Source: Dendrolimus kikuchii (Eukaryota > Arthropoda > Insecta > Lepidoptera > Lasiocampidae). From it: 64,000 nt of DNA. The stretch's first letter is position 1; each line of letters opens with the position of its first letter. A program made the translations under genes and the position numbers. The stretch spans positions 3,521,501-3,585,500 of the forward strand of contig CM034390.1 in assembly GCA_019925095.2 (NCBI GenBank), given 5' to 3'. The notes below the pieces were generated by a model, which worked only from the letters and a program-made list of their open reading frames with translations, was not told where the DNA came from and ran no database searches. Positions 23,701 through 36,700 of this stretch are shown piece by piece.

Positions 23701-24740
23701 AGTGTACAATCGGCGGTCTTATCGCTAACAACGATTTCTTCCAGACAACCTTCTGGAGATAATTTCACGTTTCTAATAATGGGTCGGTATTCAGTGCGCA
23801 TAGTTTAAAATATATACAATCATATATACATATATTAATAAATAATAGTATATAAAAATACACACATTTTATCTGTGCAGGAACGTGGAAAGAATACAAT
23901 TTCCTGTGGCCGGGCGGCCTGTCGTAAGAGGCGACAAAACAACCCACAGCCAGGTGGTACGGCATTTGCCCGACTGGATGGCTACCACCCCTGGTGTAAA
24001 GTATGTCGCCATAACAACCTCGAGTTGTTGTCCGGCATTAGTGACCAGGTTCCAGTCTCCCTTAAGAGAGCAGCAGCGCATTTGTAGCACCGTTGATGTT
24101 GCAAATGTCCATAGGCGATGGTAACCGCTTTCCATCAAGTGTGCCGTCTGCCTGTCTGCTGAACTATTGCAATAAAAAAAAACACATATTTATATTTGTA
24201 TATAAATATTGTTACATGACGTCAAAGGAATGCGCACACCTGCCTGTCGTAAAACGCAGTTTATTACCTTTCCTGCATTCGGATTTCTTTTGTTTACTTC
24301 GTGTTTAGAATTTGTAATTAAGAAAAACATGCTATTGTTTTTCTACTTGTTTTATGGCCATCATTAATGTCGAACTAATCCTTATCGTTATTGTTTTCGA
24401 CTTTGTTGGCCGCTCGCAGGTGTGCAAATTACATTTTCTTGGAAGAACCCAATCGATTGTGTATTGTATAGTTAGCTGTAAAACAATGCGCGAACGGAGG
24501 GGTGGAGCAGTCGAGCGAGGGTTACGATACGAGTAAGACGTACATTCGACAAGCGATATAGTGACTGACTTTGCGCGTGTTATTGAATCGTGCAGTTTTG
24601 TACTAGTAGCGTCTAGTTATATTTGTACCTATGTTATACGTGTTTGTATAGTTCTAATAAATTCTATAGTAATTCCAACGGCATTTTAATTCGAATCCCA
24701 CACTCGTAACAATATGTATGTGTATTTTTATTTACTATTA

Positions 24741-24771
<31 letters not shown>

Positions 24772-27700
24772 TACATACATACATAACTTCACGCCAGTTC
24801 CCTTGCGGGGTAGGCACGAACAACAGAGCGCCATTTAGGCTTATTCTTACACACCTCACTTGCTTCTTTCACATTCATAACTCTTGTCATGCACGCTCGT
24901 CTGTTCTTAAGGCTCCTGACATTACCTTCTGCTAGTACACGATCAATTTGATCATGGAAGGTGTGTCGTGGCCTTCCACGACGTCTGCATCCATCCACTT
25001 TTGCATGTATATATATATATATATATATACATAGAGTTACATATACATACATAAATTACTGTTTACAAATTTCTAGATAGTTCTCTTTGAGGAGTTTATT
25101 AAAAGATGTAAGTGTCTGCACATTGATGTTATTGAAAAAAAAACTGAAAGAGACTATATAAACGATGGAGAACACGATGCAATTTTTTTTTTTGATTTCT
25201 TGTCTGTCTATTTGAACGATATTCACGTAAAAGCCGCTGGGTCGATTCCGATGCGGTTTTGGCTGATCATCCGCGAGCGGTTTGAAGTTGTAGGGGTGCA
25301 TAAGAATTTGCTTATTCCGACACAGTTTTCACTAACACGATAGATTGCATTATTTTTTAAGTGCTGCGATACTTTGTATCCCGAGAATTTCAATTCGAGC
25401 GTGGAAGAAGTCGCGGGCATGACCTAGTATTTTAATGAGAATGTTGTTTTGCTTTAAAAAATTAGAGAAAGATGTCATTTCTTTCATGAGGGCTTTACTG
25501 TGAGGAAATAATTATTTTATTGAGATATTGAGGAAATACTAATTTTATCCGTACAGGAACGGAGAAAGAATACAATTTCCTGCGGCCCGGCGGCCTGTCG
25601 TAAGAGGCGACTAAACAACCCACAGCCAGGTGGTAGAGTATTTGCTCGACTGGATGGCGACCACCCCTGGTCTAGAGTATGCCGTCATAACAACCTTGTG
25701 TTGTGTTCCGGCATTAGTGACCAGGTTCCAGTCTCCTTTAAGAGAGCAGCAGCGCATTTGTAGCACCTTTGTTGTTGTAAATGTCCATAGGCGATGGTAA
25801 CCGCTTTCCATCTAGTGGGCCGTCTGCCTGTCTGCTGAACTCCTACAATAAAAAAAAATAAAAAAAATATGTAACTTGGGACGCGTTCTAATGGTAGCTC
25901 ACACCGCCCAAAATGCTCCTTCAGCAATTTCACATAGCGACCACGATCGTTATGTTCGTGGCGAAAACGTCACTAATGACGTCATCATTTTTGTTCACAG
26001 TGCGCTCTCAACGAGCCAAGTTAAGTGGGTCGAAGTGGTCGTTGACCACAGAGCGTTAATTCTTTCAATCGATTGACATTGAAAAAGGCGCGATTTTCAA
26101 ATCAACCAATGACATTTGTGTATTTTTGTCGTTTATGACATCAACGCTCCATAATCCGTTCCACTAGAGTTTATAGTCGTAACGCAAGCAAGTGAAACGG
26201 GCAAAATCACGGTCGTGAACGTGGTCGTTGTGAGTCTCTTGTGGAATAGCCTTGATAGACATGCAAACGTCAAAAGTAAAATAAACGCTTGGAAACATTA
26301 TAATAATTGGTTTTTTGACATTCAGAATTATCGTTTCCAGATACCCTTCCTGTCGTTGGGCAGCGATGTCGGTCGTAGGGTCAAAGTGTATGATGGTACT
26401 TCTAAAATTTCCGGTGATTTCGTGGTCGAGGATGTAGACGTGGAGGGCGCCACTCACCGCAGACTGGTATTTCTTGATAACCAGTTTTTGGTGCAGTCCG
26501 AAGCCAAACTTAAGACTGGTAAGTTACTTAATTTTATGTTTTATATATAACTAGCGGCCCCGGCAGACGTCGTCCTGCTCTGAAAAAATAAAAATCTAGG
26601 ACCCGATCCCAGCGCCACCTACCGGTTGTAATTGTGGATTTAAACTATCCAGGGACCCACTCAAACACACAAAAACAAAATCACCAAAATCGCTCCAGGT
26701 GATTAGAAGGATTCTAGAACCCGATCTCAGCGCCACCTACCAGTTCCAACGGGATAAAACGTCTCCTATATCCGTCTCCTGGTTCTAAGCTACCTCCCCA
26801 TCAATTTTCAGCCAAATCGATACAGCCGTTCTTGAGTTATAAATAGTGTAACTAACACGACTTTCTTTTATATACTCGTATATAGATGCCAACAGCTGTT
26901 AAAGAGATTTTTTTCACCGACTTTTGTTTGTATGTTTGTTAAGGGATTTCTCAGTCAATTGTGGACCTATTTTCCGGAAAAAAAAAATATTCGAAAGAGT
27001 ATACTCCTAAGGTGATCTCATTGTCACCAACTGAGGATTTGATGAGTGGATCCTAGGAAAATCGAGAGCAACCCTCGTTGAAGAGCACCTACACGCATCG
27101 AAAGGCAAAGATGTACGCGCGTGCCGGTACTATAATTTCTATAGGCGTTTAATGTATGATTTCTAAAGCTATTCAAATATTTGCGCAACTAAAAAGTAGG
27201 TAATATTAAAAAAAAAAATCTTTATCCATGCAGGAACGGAGAAAGACTACAATGTCCTGCGACCAGGTGACCTGTCGTAAAAGGCGACAAAACAACCCAC
27301 AGCCAGGTGGTAGGGTATTTGCCCGACTGGAGGGCTACCACCCCTGGTCTAGAGTATGCCGCCATAACAACCTTGAGTTGTGTTCCGAGATTAGTGACCA
27401 GGTTCCAGTCACCCTTAAGAGAGCAGCAGCGCATTTGTAGCACCTTTGGTGTTGCAAATGTCCATAGGCGATGGTAACCGCTTTCCATTAAGCGGGCCGT
27501 CTGCCTGTCTGCTGAACTCCTGCAATAAAAAATCCGACTTCTAATTATAAAGCAAAAAATGTTTTCTACCACATCGTGAAGTCGATGCGAAGTGAGACAT
27601 AAAAATTACTATATTTTACATATTTGTTTGTTTCTTTTTTTTTTTTTTTTTTTTAAATGTATGTGATGTATTTTAATTTAAAAGTTTTTTATAATGTTCA

Positions 27701-30700
27701 TAATTCTAAGAAAAGAACAATGACTGATGATCATTCATTCATAAAAATTAAATTCGAAATTATAAGCCTGTCAATACTTATAAATTAGGTAAACCACATT
27801 TGTAAGCAGTTTACATTTGTATAACAATAAGAGACAGCTGAAAATTTACATCGAAGAAGATAATATATATATATATATATACAATTTAATTTATTAAAGA
27901 TAAAAACTACAAATAGTAAATTGTTTGTTTCTTGATGTTTTATTTACTTGGCACCGATTTTGAGATGTAGTAAAACGTATTTATTGTTTTGTTTTTTGGT
28001 TTGAAGTCGGGTTTATTTTTATAAAAAAAAATCGTCATCAAATCCAAGTAAATGGATTCATGAATGGCTCCAGTTCCCCCTTCGAAGCTGGCAGCACATT
28101 GGTGGTACCGTGTTGTAAATGTCCATATGCGATGGTAACCACTTTACATCAGGTGGGTCGTCTGGCTGTCTGCTGCAATACAGCAATAAAACAAATAACC
28201 AGGCGAATGCTGCAGTCATGTCATTTCTTATCTCGGAGTCAGACTGCCAGGTGGTAGGGCATTTGCCCGACTGGATGGCTACCACCCCTGGTCTAAAGTA
28301 TGTTGCCATAACAACCTTGAGTTGTGTTCCGGCATTAGTGACCAGGTTCCAGTTTGGCTTAAGAGAGCAGCAGCGCATTTGTAGCAACTTTGCTGTTGCA
28401 AATGTCCATAGGTGATGGTAACCGCTTTCGATCAAGTGGGCCGTCTGCCTGTCTGCTGATCTCCAGCAATAAAAAAAAAGATTGTAGAACTTATCTGGCT
28501 ATTTGTATATAAACCACGTTATGGCAAGCAATTTGAAGGACTTTGGGTGACTTGCATAGTATTAGACTAAGAGCGCATTGAACGTTTTTGAGAAGAGAGT
28601 ATTGATTAATAGTACATTATGGTACTAGTGTGTAACATTGGTTATTACCGCCGAGGCGCCATTGAGACTCGAGCCGTAGGCGAGGGTCTTAAGAGAGCCG
28701 AGGACGGTAATCATCAATACACACGTGTATCATACGACGTTTTTCAACACACTTGTGAATAAAATAACAACAAAAACTCATTTTATTTAGTAGATAGAAA
28801 AAAGTTATATATGAGTGAAAGTTTTATTTATTAAACACGTACGAGTTAAAATTATCTATTTAAATAAGAAGTTGCATGAAATGAGCAAGCAATAGGAACA
28901 TTAATTTATTTGTTCTATAGAACACGATCTTTTTTTTTTTAATAAAAACTTTTTTAAGAACAAAGCAACTCAACCAATAAAATTAAAAAAAAAATCTATA
29001 ACTCACTAGTGAGTTATAATGTTTTTTAGTCACAGTTTGATTATGGGTGTCATTCTGTGCCTAATTGCGGTGACCATAGAGCCACTTTATGAGCAAGTGT
29101 GTTGAAAAAAATAATATAATTGCGATACCTTATTTGATGACCCGATAATTTTTTCGTTTAGTGTTTTATTATCCACGGTATTTAAATTATCTGTAACACT
29201 TTTTATGATTGTCTTAATTGGTCACTCATTTGATCACACTAATTCTCTAAGTAACCATTTATTATCAATAGCTAATCCCCTCTTTGTATTTATGGCCGGT
29301 TGTTGAATAAGACGATTTAAACTATTTTTATTGTTCGAATTGCGCCGCAGATTCTTAGAAGCCATATAGTTTTGGATTAAGCGCTTACAAGTTCAAAAAT
29401 TCCCATGACTGGTTCATATATGTGATGGGGGGGGGGGGGGTTTCATGTCTATTTTTCGAATATGTAAGGTCGGTCCGTTGAGACAGTGTTAGTTGAGTTT
29501 CAACTGCGATCGAGGCGTTGTCAAGTATACATTCGGAACGAGAATCTCACATTGACGAACTTTGCACGTTTTATCTTATTACGATCTTCTACCGCACGGT
29601 TTCGACTTGTTGTTTTTGTAAGAACTGTTATTACGAGTGTGTACATAATAAAGCTATGTTTTTTTGCCACTTTTCTGTCCGAAACGTCGAAATAATAAAA
29701 ATAAAATAAATTATGGCGCTTAAAACCGTTAAAACGTAGTTTTATTGTGTATACTAGTCGCGAAAACTTAAGAAAATGTTACGTATGTGTATTTCTAATA
29801 AATTTTGTCTTCCGAAACGACATTTTAATTCGTATCCCGCAATTATGTAACATAATTTTTTCATATTACCCTCCTTTAAGGAGTTTTTGGCAGGAACTGA
29901 AAGGGGACGTTGTGCTGTGCAGTTTTATTTTCTAAAAATGTGTAAAATCACTCTAAAATGAACAATAGTTGTAGGATATTGATAGTTTTTGAGCAGTAAT
30001 TATGTGTTTTTGTGAGAAATGTGAACTGTGTATAGTCAAATGTGGCCTTTCTAGTTTTCACAAGAACTCCATTGAATGGTGTAGATTGTAGCCAACAATA
30101 AACCTGCGCCTGACTTAAAGGCCTAGTTGCCAAGCCATAAACTTAAAAAAACCCTCCTTTAAATTTTAATATTTTTGGTTCAGATATGGTTTCTGTTCTA
30201 TGTTCAGTCAAAAAGAAGAACAAACCGCGTCTGGTGGTTGATTACGGCCACATATCCTTGTACCATTCGTTCATGTGCGTCGGGGCCCAATTGGCGAGGT
30301 CACCCAAGGTCACCAGGGTCGCTGTCCTCGGCCTCGGCGGGGGCAGTCTCTGCATGTTCCTGAGGAAGTGTTACGACGAGGTCAAGGTCACCGCTGTCGA
30401 CATTGACCCTGCTATGCTGAAGGTCGCTCAGGACCATTTCGAGTTGAAGACGGATGACAGCTTGCAAGTGCAAATCAAGGATGGGTTGGATTTCTTGTGC
30501 GAAGAGGCTAAGAATGGTAAGAATCTGTTTTTAATTATTTTTACATACATACATACATACATAACTTCACGCCAGTTCCCTTGCGGGGTAGGCACGTACA
30601 ACAGAGCGCCGTTCAGGCTTATTCTTACACACCTCACTTGCTTCTTTGACATTCATAACTCCTGTCATGCACGCTCGTCTGTTCTTAACGCTCCTGACAT

Positions 30701-33700
30701 CACCTTCTGCTAGTACACGATCAATTTGATCATGGAAGGTGTGTCGTGGCCTTCCACGACTAATTATTTTTAAATTTATAGTAATTAATGAAATCTATAC
30801 AAATAAATAAAATTGATGTGTGAAGCGTAGGAAGTCTTCAATGAAGCACCCTTTGGCTTGAAATATGAGTATATTTAAATATTATGCTATTTTACAATCC
30901 CTATTAATATTATAAATGCGAAAGTAACTCTGGCTGTCTGTCTGTCTGTTCCGTTTTCACGGAAAAACTACTGGACCGATTTGGCTGAAACTCAGTATAT
31001 ATATATATTTTCGATGCCGAGAATGAACATAGGATATTTTTTATCCCGAAAAAGGGGATAGTTTCCGGGATAAAAATATATTTGTCTTTTTGTTTGTTAT
31101 CCTTTTATGGAAAGACTATTGGACCGATTTGGCTGAAACTCGGTACATATATAATTTGAATACCGAGAGTGCCCAAGGGATACTTTTTATCCCGCATAAT
31201 GGGATAGATTTATGTAAAGTTTATCCCGGAAACTAGGACAGGTTTTGTGGTTTTATCCATTTCGTCCACTGGGTCCACTGGGTCCACTGGGTTCACTTGG
31301 ACCATGTTATCTATTTTGTCATTTTTATCAAGTTTTGTCATTTATGTAGTTTACATATAGACGAGGGTGGTATAGTTTGCGATATAAAATGAAGCGAATC
31401 TTTCGAGGGCAAATACATACAATTTTAATACTATGTAACCTGTACCACTTGCTTTTTAAACAAGAGATACGTACTAGAGGTTGACCCGCGGCGCAGCCGC
31501 GGGGTAAACTCTAGTACTTTTATAAATAGTTGTTGCGCGTACAATTTTCGGTCGTCGTTCCGTTCTTGATTTTTCGAATATTGGCGGTTGGCCATAGACA
31601 ATGAGCGGTTGTCATAGGTAATTTTGATATTGCGTGTACACACCGGCGCGAGCGTGCTGATTTCATACTCGGCTGGACCGGTGTGTACCTTCCTGTTGTA
31701 AATCGTGCCGCGACAGTGTCTGTTTGTAATGTCAAAATAAAAGTGTGAAATAATTCATTTGGACCAAGAGATTCCAAAAATGCAATTTTTAATATTCTTG
31801 TCTGTCTGTTTGTTGGAGCATCACCTGAAAGCTACTGCATGGATTGAAATGAAACTCGATACAGAGCTAGCTTATACCCCGGGTCGTAACTTAGGCTACT
31901 TTTTACAAGCTTTTATTTAACTTGCAATGGATGTACCTATGTACTTATATGTATGTAAGTTCGAGTGGAATCTTGCAAGTTAAATTTGACCAACTTCCCG
32001 GTTACCGATTGAGCTGAAATTTTGCACGCGTATGTATATCGCGTGACATTGCAATAATATGGTACCATGGAGCTGAGCTGATGATGGAGTCGGAAGGTGG
32101 CCATAGGAACTCCTGTACTAAACAAGCTAGACCCGTCGTGTTTGGGCTCGTTTTACTTGTCTTGGCTAGCACTCTACGGCTACGTGATATCCAGGATCTC
32201 GAAAGCTTGTATTTAAAAACCTTTTTAAAGGACGGCCTGATGGAGAGAGGAAGGCAGTCGAGCGAGAACCACGAACGAAGCGAGACGTGTATACATAGCG
32301 GGAATATCTATTAGTGATGTTTGGCTTTGTTGTGTTCAGTTATATTTGTACCTGTGTTATACGTGTTTGTATAGTTTTTATAAACTATAAGAATTCGAAC
32401 GGCATTTTAATTCGAGTCCTGCAACTCGTAACAATATTAAATGTCTAGGTTTAAGTTATGGTGAACAATAAAGTGTTTTGATCCATGATGATCCATGATC
32501 AAATTGATCGTGTACTAGCAGAAGGTGATGTCAGGAGCCTTAAGAACAGACGAGCGTGCATGACGAGAGTTATGAATGTCAAAGAAGCAAGTGAGGTGTG
32601 TAAGAATAAGCCTAAATGGCGCTCTGTTGCTCGTGCCTACCCCGCAAGGGAACTGGCGTGAAGTTATGTATGTATGTAATAATACTTACTATTTCAGGCA
32701 ACAAATACGAGGCTGTCATGTTCGATATGGATAGTAAAGAGAAAAGCATAGGCTTATCATGTCCACCCAAACAGTTCCTAGAGAACCAGGTGCTGGAAGA
32801 CGTCAAAACTATATTAACTAAAGATGGTGAGTTGTAAATGTTAATTTTTATATAGAAAAAAATATTGTTGTAAGAATGTCTGATTAGGGGCGTTTGAGAC
32901 TGTGTAAAATAAAACAAACATGGTTAATCTAGGGATATATAATATGTGTTTGTCTGCCGATTATATATTTATCTATACTAATATTATAAAGCTGAAGAGT
33001 TTGTTTGTTTAAACGCGCTAATCTCAGGAAACGCTGGTCCGATTTGAAAAATTCTATCAGTGTTGAATAGTACATTTATCGAGGAAGGCTATAGACTATA
33101 TTATATTTTCAAAAAAATTTGCGATCCTTACTAAAAGTCCAATAATGTAAGCCAAGGTGTAAAAAAATGACTCGAAAAAATTCTTACACGGCGTGCGCTG
33201 CGAAAACTATTGATTATAGAACAAACCAATGTACTACCACTTTGCAGAACATATAATTTTCTACAAAAAATATCGCGTAACCATATGTCTAACTATTGTA
33301 GTTATCTCACAATAAGTGTTTTCTTTTATTTTTTTAAATAATTAAAATGCCGTCGCTTCAAAATCTCTTCATTTTGTACCTTGGTATTAATCCTTATCAA
33401 AATAAATTACTCCATATTCAAGACGAATGCAATACCTTTCTAGAACTTTTTGAATTATTCAATTCGGACGTTTCATTCAAAAGATATCGCGATATTTAAA
33501 ATGTAAGTTTTAGTGTTATAGCCAAATATACTAATATTGTTTGATTGAACGCGCTAATCTCAGGAACTACTGGTCTGATTTGAAAAATTATTTCAATGTT
33601 GGATAGCCCATTATCGAGGAAGGCTATATGCTATATATCATCACGCTAAGATCAATAGGAGCGGAGCACCATTGAAGAATGTTTCAAAATCGGAGGGTTT

Positions 33701-36700
33701 TGAAAGCAAATTCCACGCGGACGACGTCGCGGGCACAGCTAGTTATTTATAAATTAAAAATTAAGACTAGGCTTTTTTTGTTAATTTTAAAGAGCCTACA
33801 AACTTATCCTAATTTAATATGAATAAGACCTTTTGTTAATATTTAATGGTTTGGTGTTATTTTATGTTATTGGAACGATTTAACGGTTTTAAGCGCGGTA
33901 ATTTTATTTGATTTTGGTTTTTCCGACGTTTCGTGATCACGGAAGACGGAAACGTCGCAAAAACCAATATCAAATAAAATTACGCGCTGGAAACCGTTAA
34001 AACGTAGTTTTATTATGTATACAAGTCGCGAAAACTTAAGAAAATATTATTGGAACGATGTTATTTTACGCGGCTAGAGTGAACTGGCAAAAATCGTTCC
34101 TTCAGGAAAAAGGGTTGTAAGCATTCGTCAGGTTTCACTTTTCGTTTCACACTTCCACCTTTGTTTATACAATTTGGAACTTTAATACAAACAAATAACA
34201 TTTAAAATAATATTAGTAAGTGTAACATACAATGTTCTGAAATTAGAAAGTCTTGTAATTTTATTCAAACTTTAATACAAACAAGAATTAAAATAATATT
34301 AGTAAGTATAAGAAATGTTCTGAAATTAGAAAGTCTTGTAATTTTATTAGAACTTTAATACAAACAAGATTTAAAATAATATTAGTAAGTGTAACAAATG
34401 TTCTGAAATTAGAAAGTCTTGTAATTTTATTCGAACTTTAATACAAACAAGATTTAAAATAATATTAGTAAGGGTAACATCCAATGTTCTGAAATTAGAA
34501 AGTCTTGTAATGTTATTCGAACTTTAATACAAACAAGATTTAAAGTAATATTAGTCAGTGTAACATACAATGTTGTGAAATTAGAAAGTCTTGTAATTTT
34601 ATTCGAACTTTAATACAAACAAGATTTAAAATAATATTAGTAAGTGTAACATACAATGTTCTGAAATTAGAAAGTCTTGTAATGTTATTCGAACTTTAAT
34701 ACAAACAAGATTTACAGTAATATTAGTAAGTGTAACATACAATGTTGTGAAATTAGAAAGTCTTGTAATTTTATTCGAACTTCAATACAAACAAGATTTA
34801 AAATAATATTAGTAAGTGTAACATACAATGTTCTGAAATTAGAAAGTCTTGTAATTTTATTCGAACTTCAATACAAACAAGATTTAAAATAATATTAGTA
34901 AGTGTAACATACAATGTTCTGAAATTAGAAAGTCTTGTAATTTTATTCGAACTTTAATACAAACAAGATTTAAAATAATATTAGTAAGTGTAACATCCAA
35001 TGTTCTGAAATTAGAAAGTCTTGTAATTTTATTCGAACTTTAATACAAACAAGATTTAAAATAATATTAGTAAGTGTAACATCCAATGTTCTGAAATTAG
35101 AAAGTCTTGTAATTTTATTCGAACTTTAATACAAACAAGATTTAAAATAATATTAGTAAGTGTAACATCCAATGTTCTGAAATTAGAAAGTCTTGTAATT
35201 TTATTCGAACTTTAATACAAACAAGATTTAAAATAATATTAGTAAGTGTAACATACAATGTTCTGTAATTAGAAAGTCTTGTAATTTTATTCGAACTTTA
35301 ATACAAACAAGATTTAAAATAATATTAGTAAGTGTAACATCCAATGTTCTGAAATTAGAAAGTCTTGTAATGTTATTCGAACTTTAATACAAACAAGATT
35401 TAAAGTAATATTAGTCAGTGTAACATACAATGTTCTGTAATTAGAAAGTCTTGTAATTTCATTCGAAGTTTAATACAAACAAGATTTAAAATAATATTAG
35501 TAAGTGTAACATACAATGTTCTGTAATTAGAGTCTTGTAATTTTATTCGAACTTTAATACAAACAAGATTTAAAATAATATTAGTAAGTGTAACATAATG
35601 TTTTGAAATTAGAAGGCCTCGTGACCACCATTATTCTTCTTATTCCTTATTCTAATTTCGTTCCTCACGGAGATCTCCGAACCGCATTCGTTTATTTGAA
35701 ATAATTTATTATGACCATTAGCATGTGTCATATGAATGACAAAAATTGACATTTTTTTATTTTTTTTTATAAATTAGAATATTTATGTAAATTATATTTT
35801 TAATTTTATTGTAATATTTAATTCCTTTTGTACACCACTATGTGGTAGAATGTACTGTGCTTCTACAATTGTAGTAACACCTGTATAAACTACATTCTTG
35901 CAAATAAAGATATTGATTGATAACTTTCTAGAGTCTATCTTATACATGTAAATAATATAAAATATTATTTTATTAGCTTAAGAATTTCTTCAAAAGAATT
36001 TACTATTCATGTACATTTGTACATTGAAGTGTTATCTATCTATCTAAAATTCTGCAAGTGTAGTCTTTTGTTTTTTACACTGTTTATGTTAGTCTGTTTG
36101 TTCGGGACTCACGTAAAAACTATTGGGCTGATTTCGATACGGTTTTCGCTGAATGATAGTAAATTCCAGGACTTAAAATCTACGTTACTTTGTATTCCGA
36201 GAATCCTACGGAAATTTTCTTGAGAGGTTTAAGAGATACTGGCCAGGTCAGAAAAAATTGAACGACACATATACATTTATTTTAGGTTAGTCAAAACAAC
36301 CCACAGCCAGATGGGGGGGGGGGGGGTATTTGCCCGACTGGATGGCTACCATTCCTGGTCTAGAGTATGCCCTCAAAACAACCTTGAGTTGTATTCCGGC
36401 TTCAATGGCCAGGTCCCAGTCTCCCTTAAGAGAGCAGCAGCGCATTTATAGCACCTTTTCCGTGTTACAAATGTATATAGGCGATGGTAACCGCTTTCCA
36501 TCAGGCAGGCCGTTTGCCTGTCTGCTGAACTCTGCAATAAGAAAAAAAAGTCAAGCATAGTCAATTTTAAAATGTGGTTTTTTGGTATTTGCAGGTCATT
36601 TCATCGTAAACCTTGTGTGCCGTGACATTCAACTCCACGCCTCAATAATAGACACTTTAAGAAAACATTTCCGGAGATTAATAACAGTTAAACTATACGA

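Noticed and set aside
24789..25052. 87-codon frame as a host gene
   Set aside because: It is the conserved C-terminal peptide of a LINE (family C), present in six truncated copies.
34160..35620. CRISPR array
   Set aside because: Units are contiguous 86-bp repeats with no unique spacers, in a eukaryotic intron.
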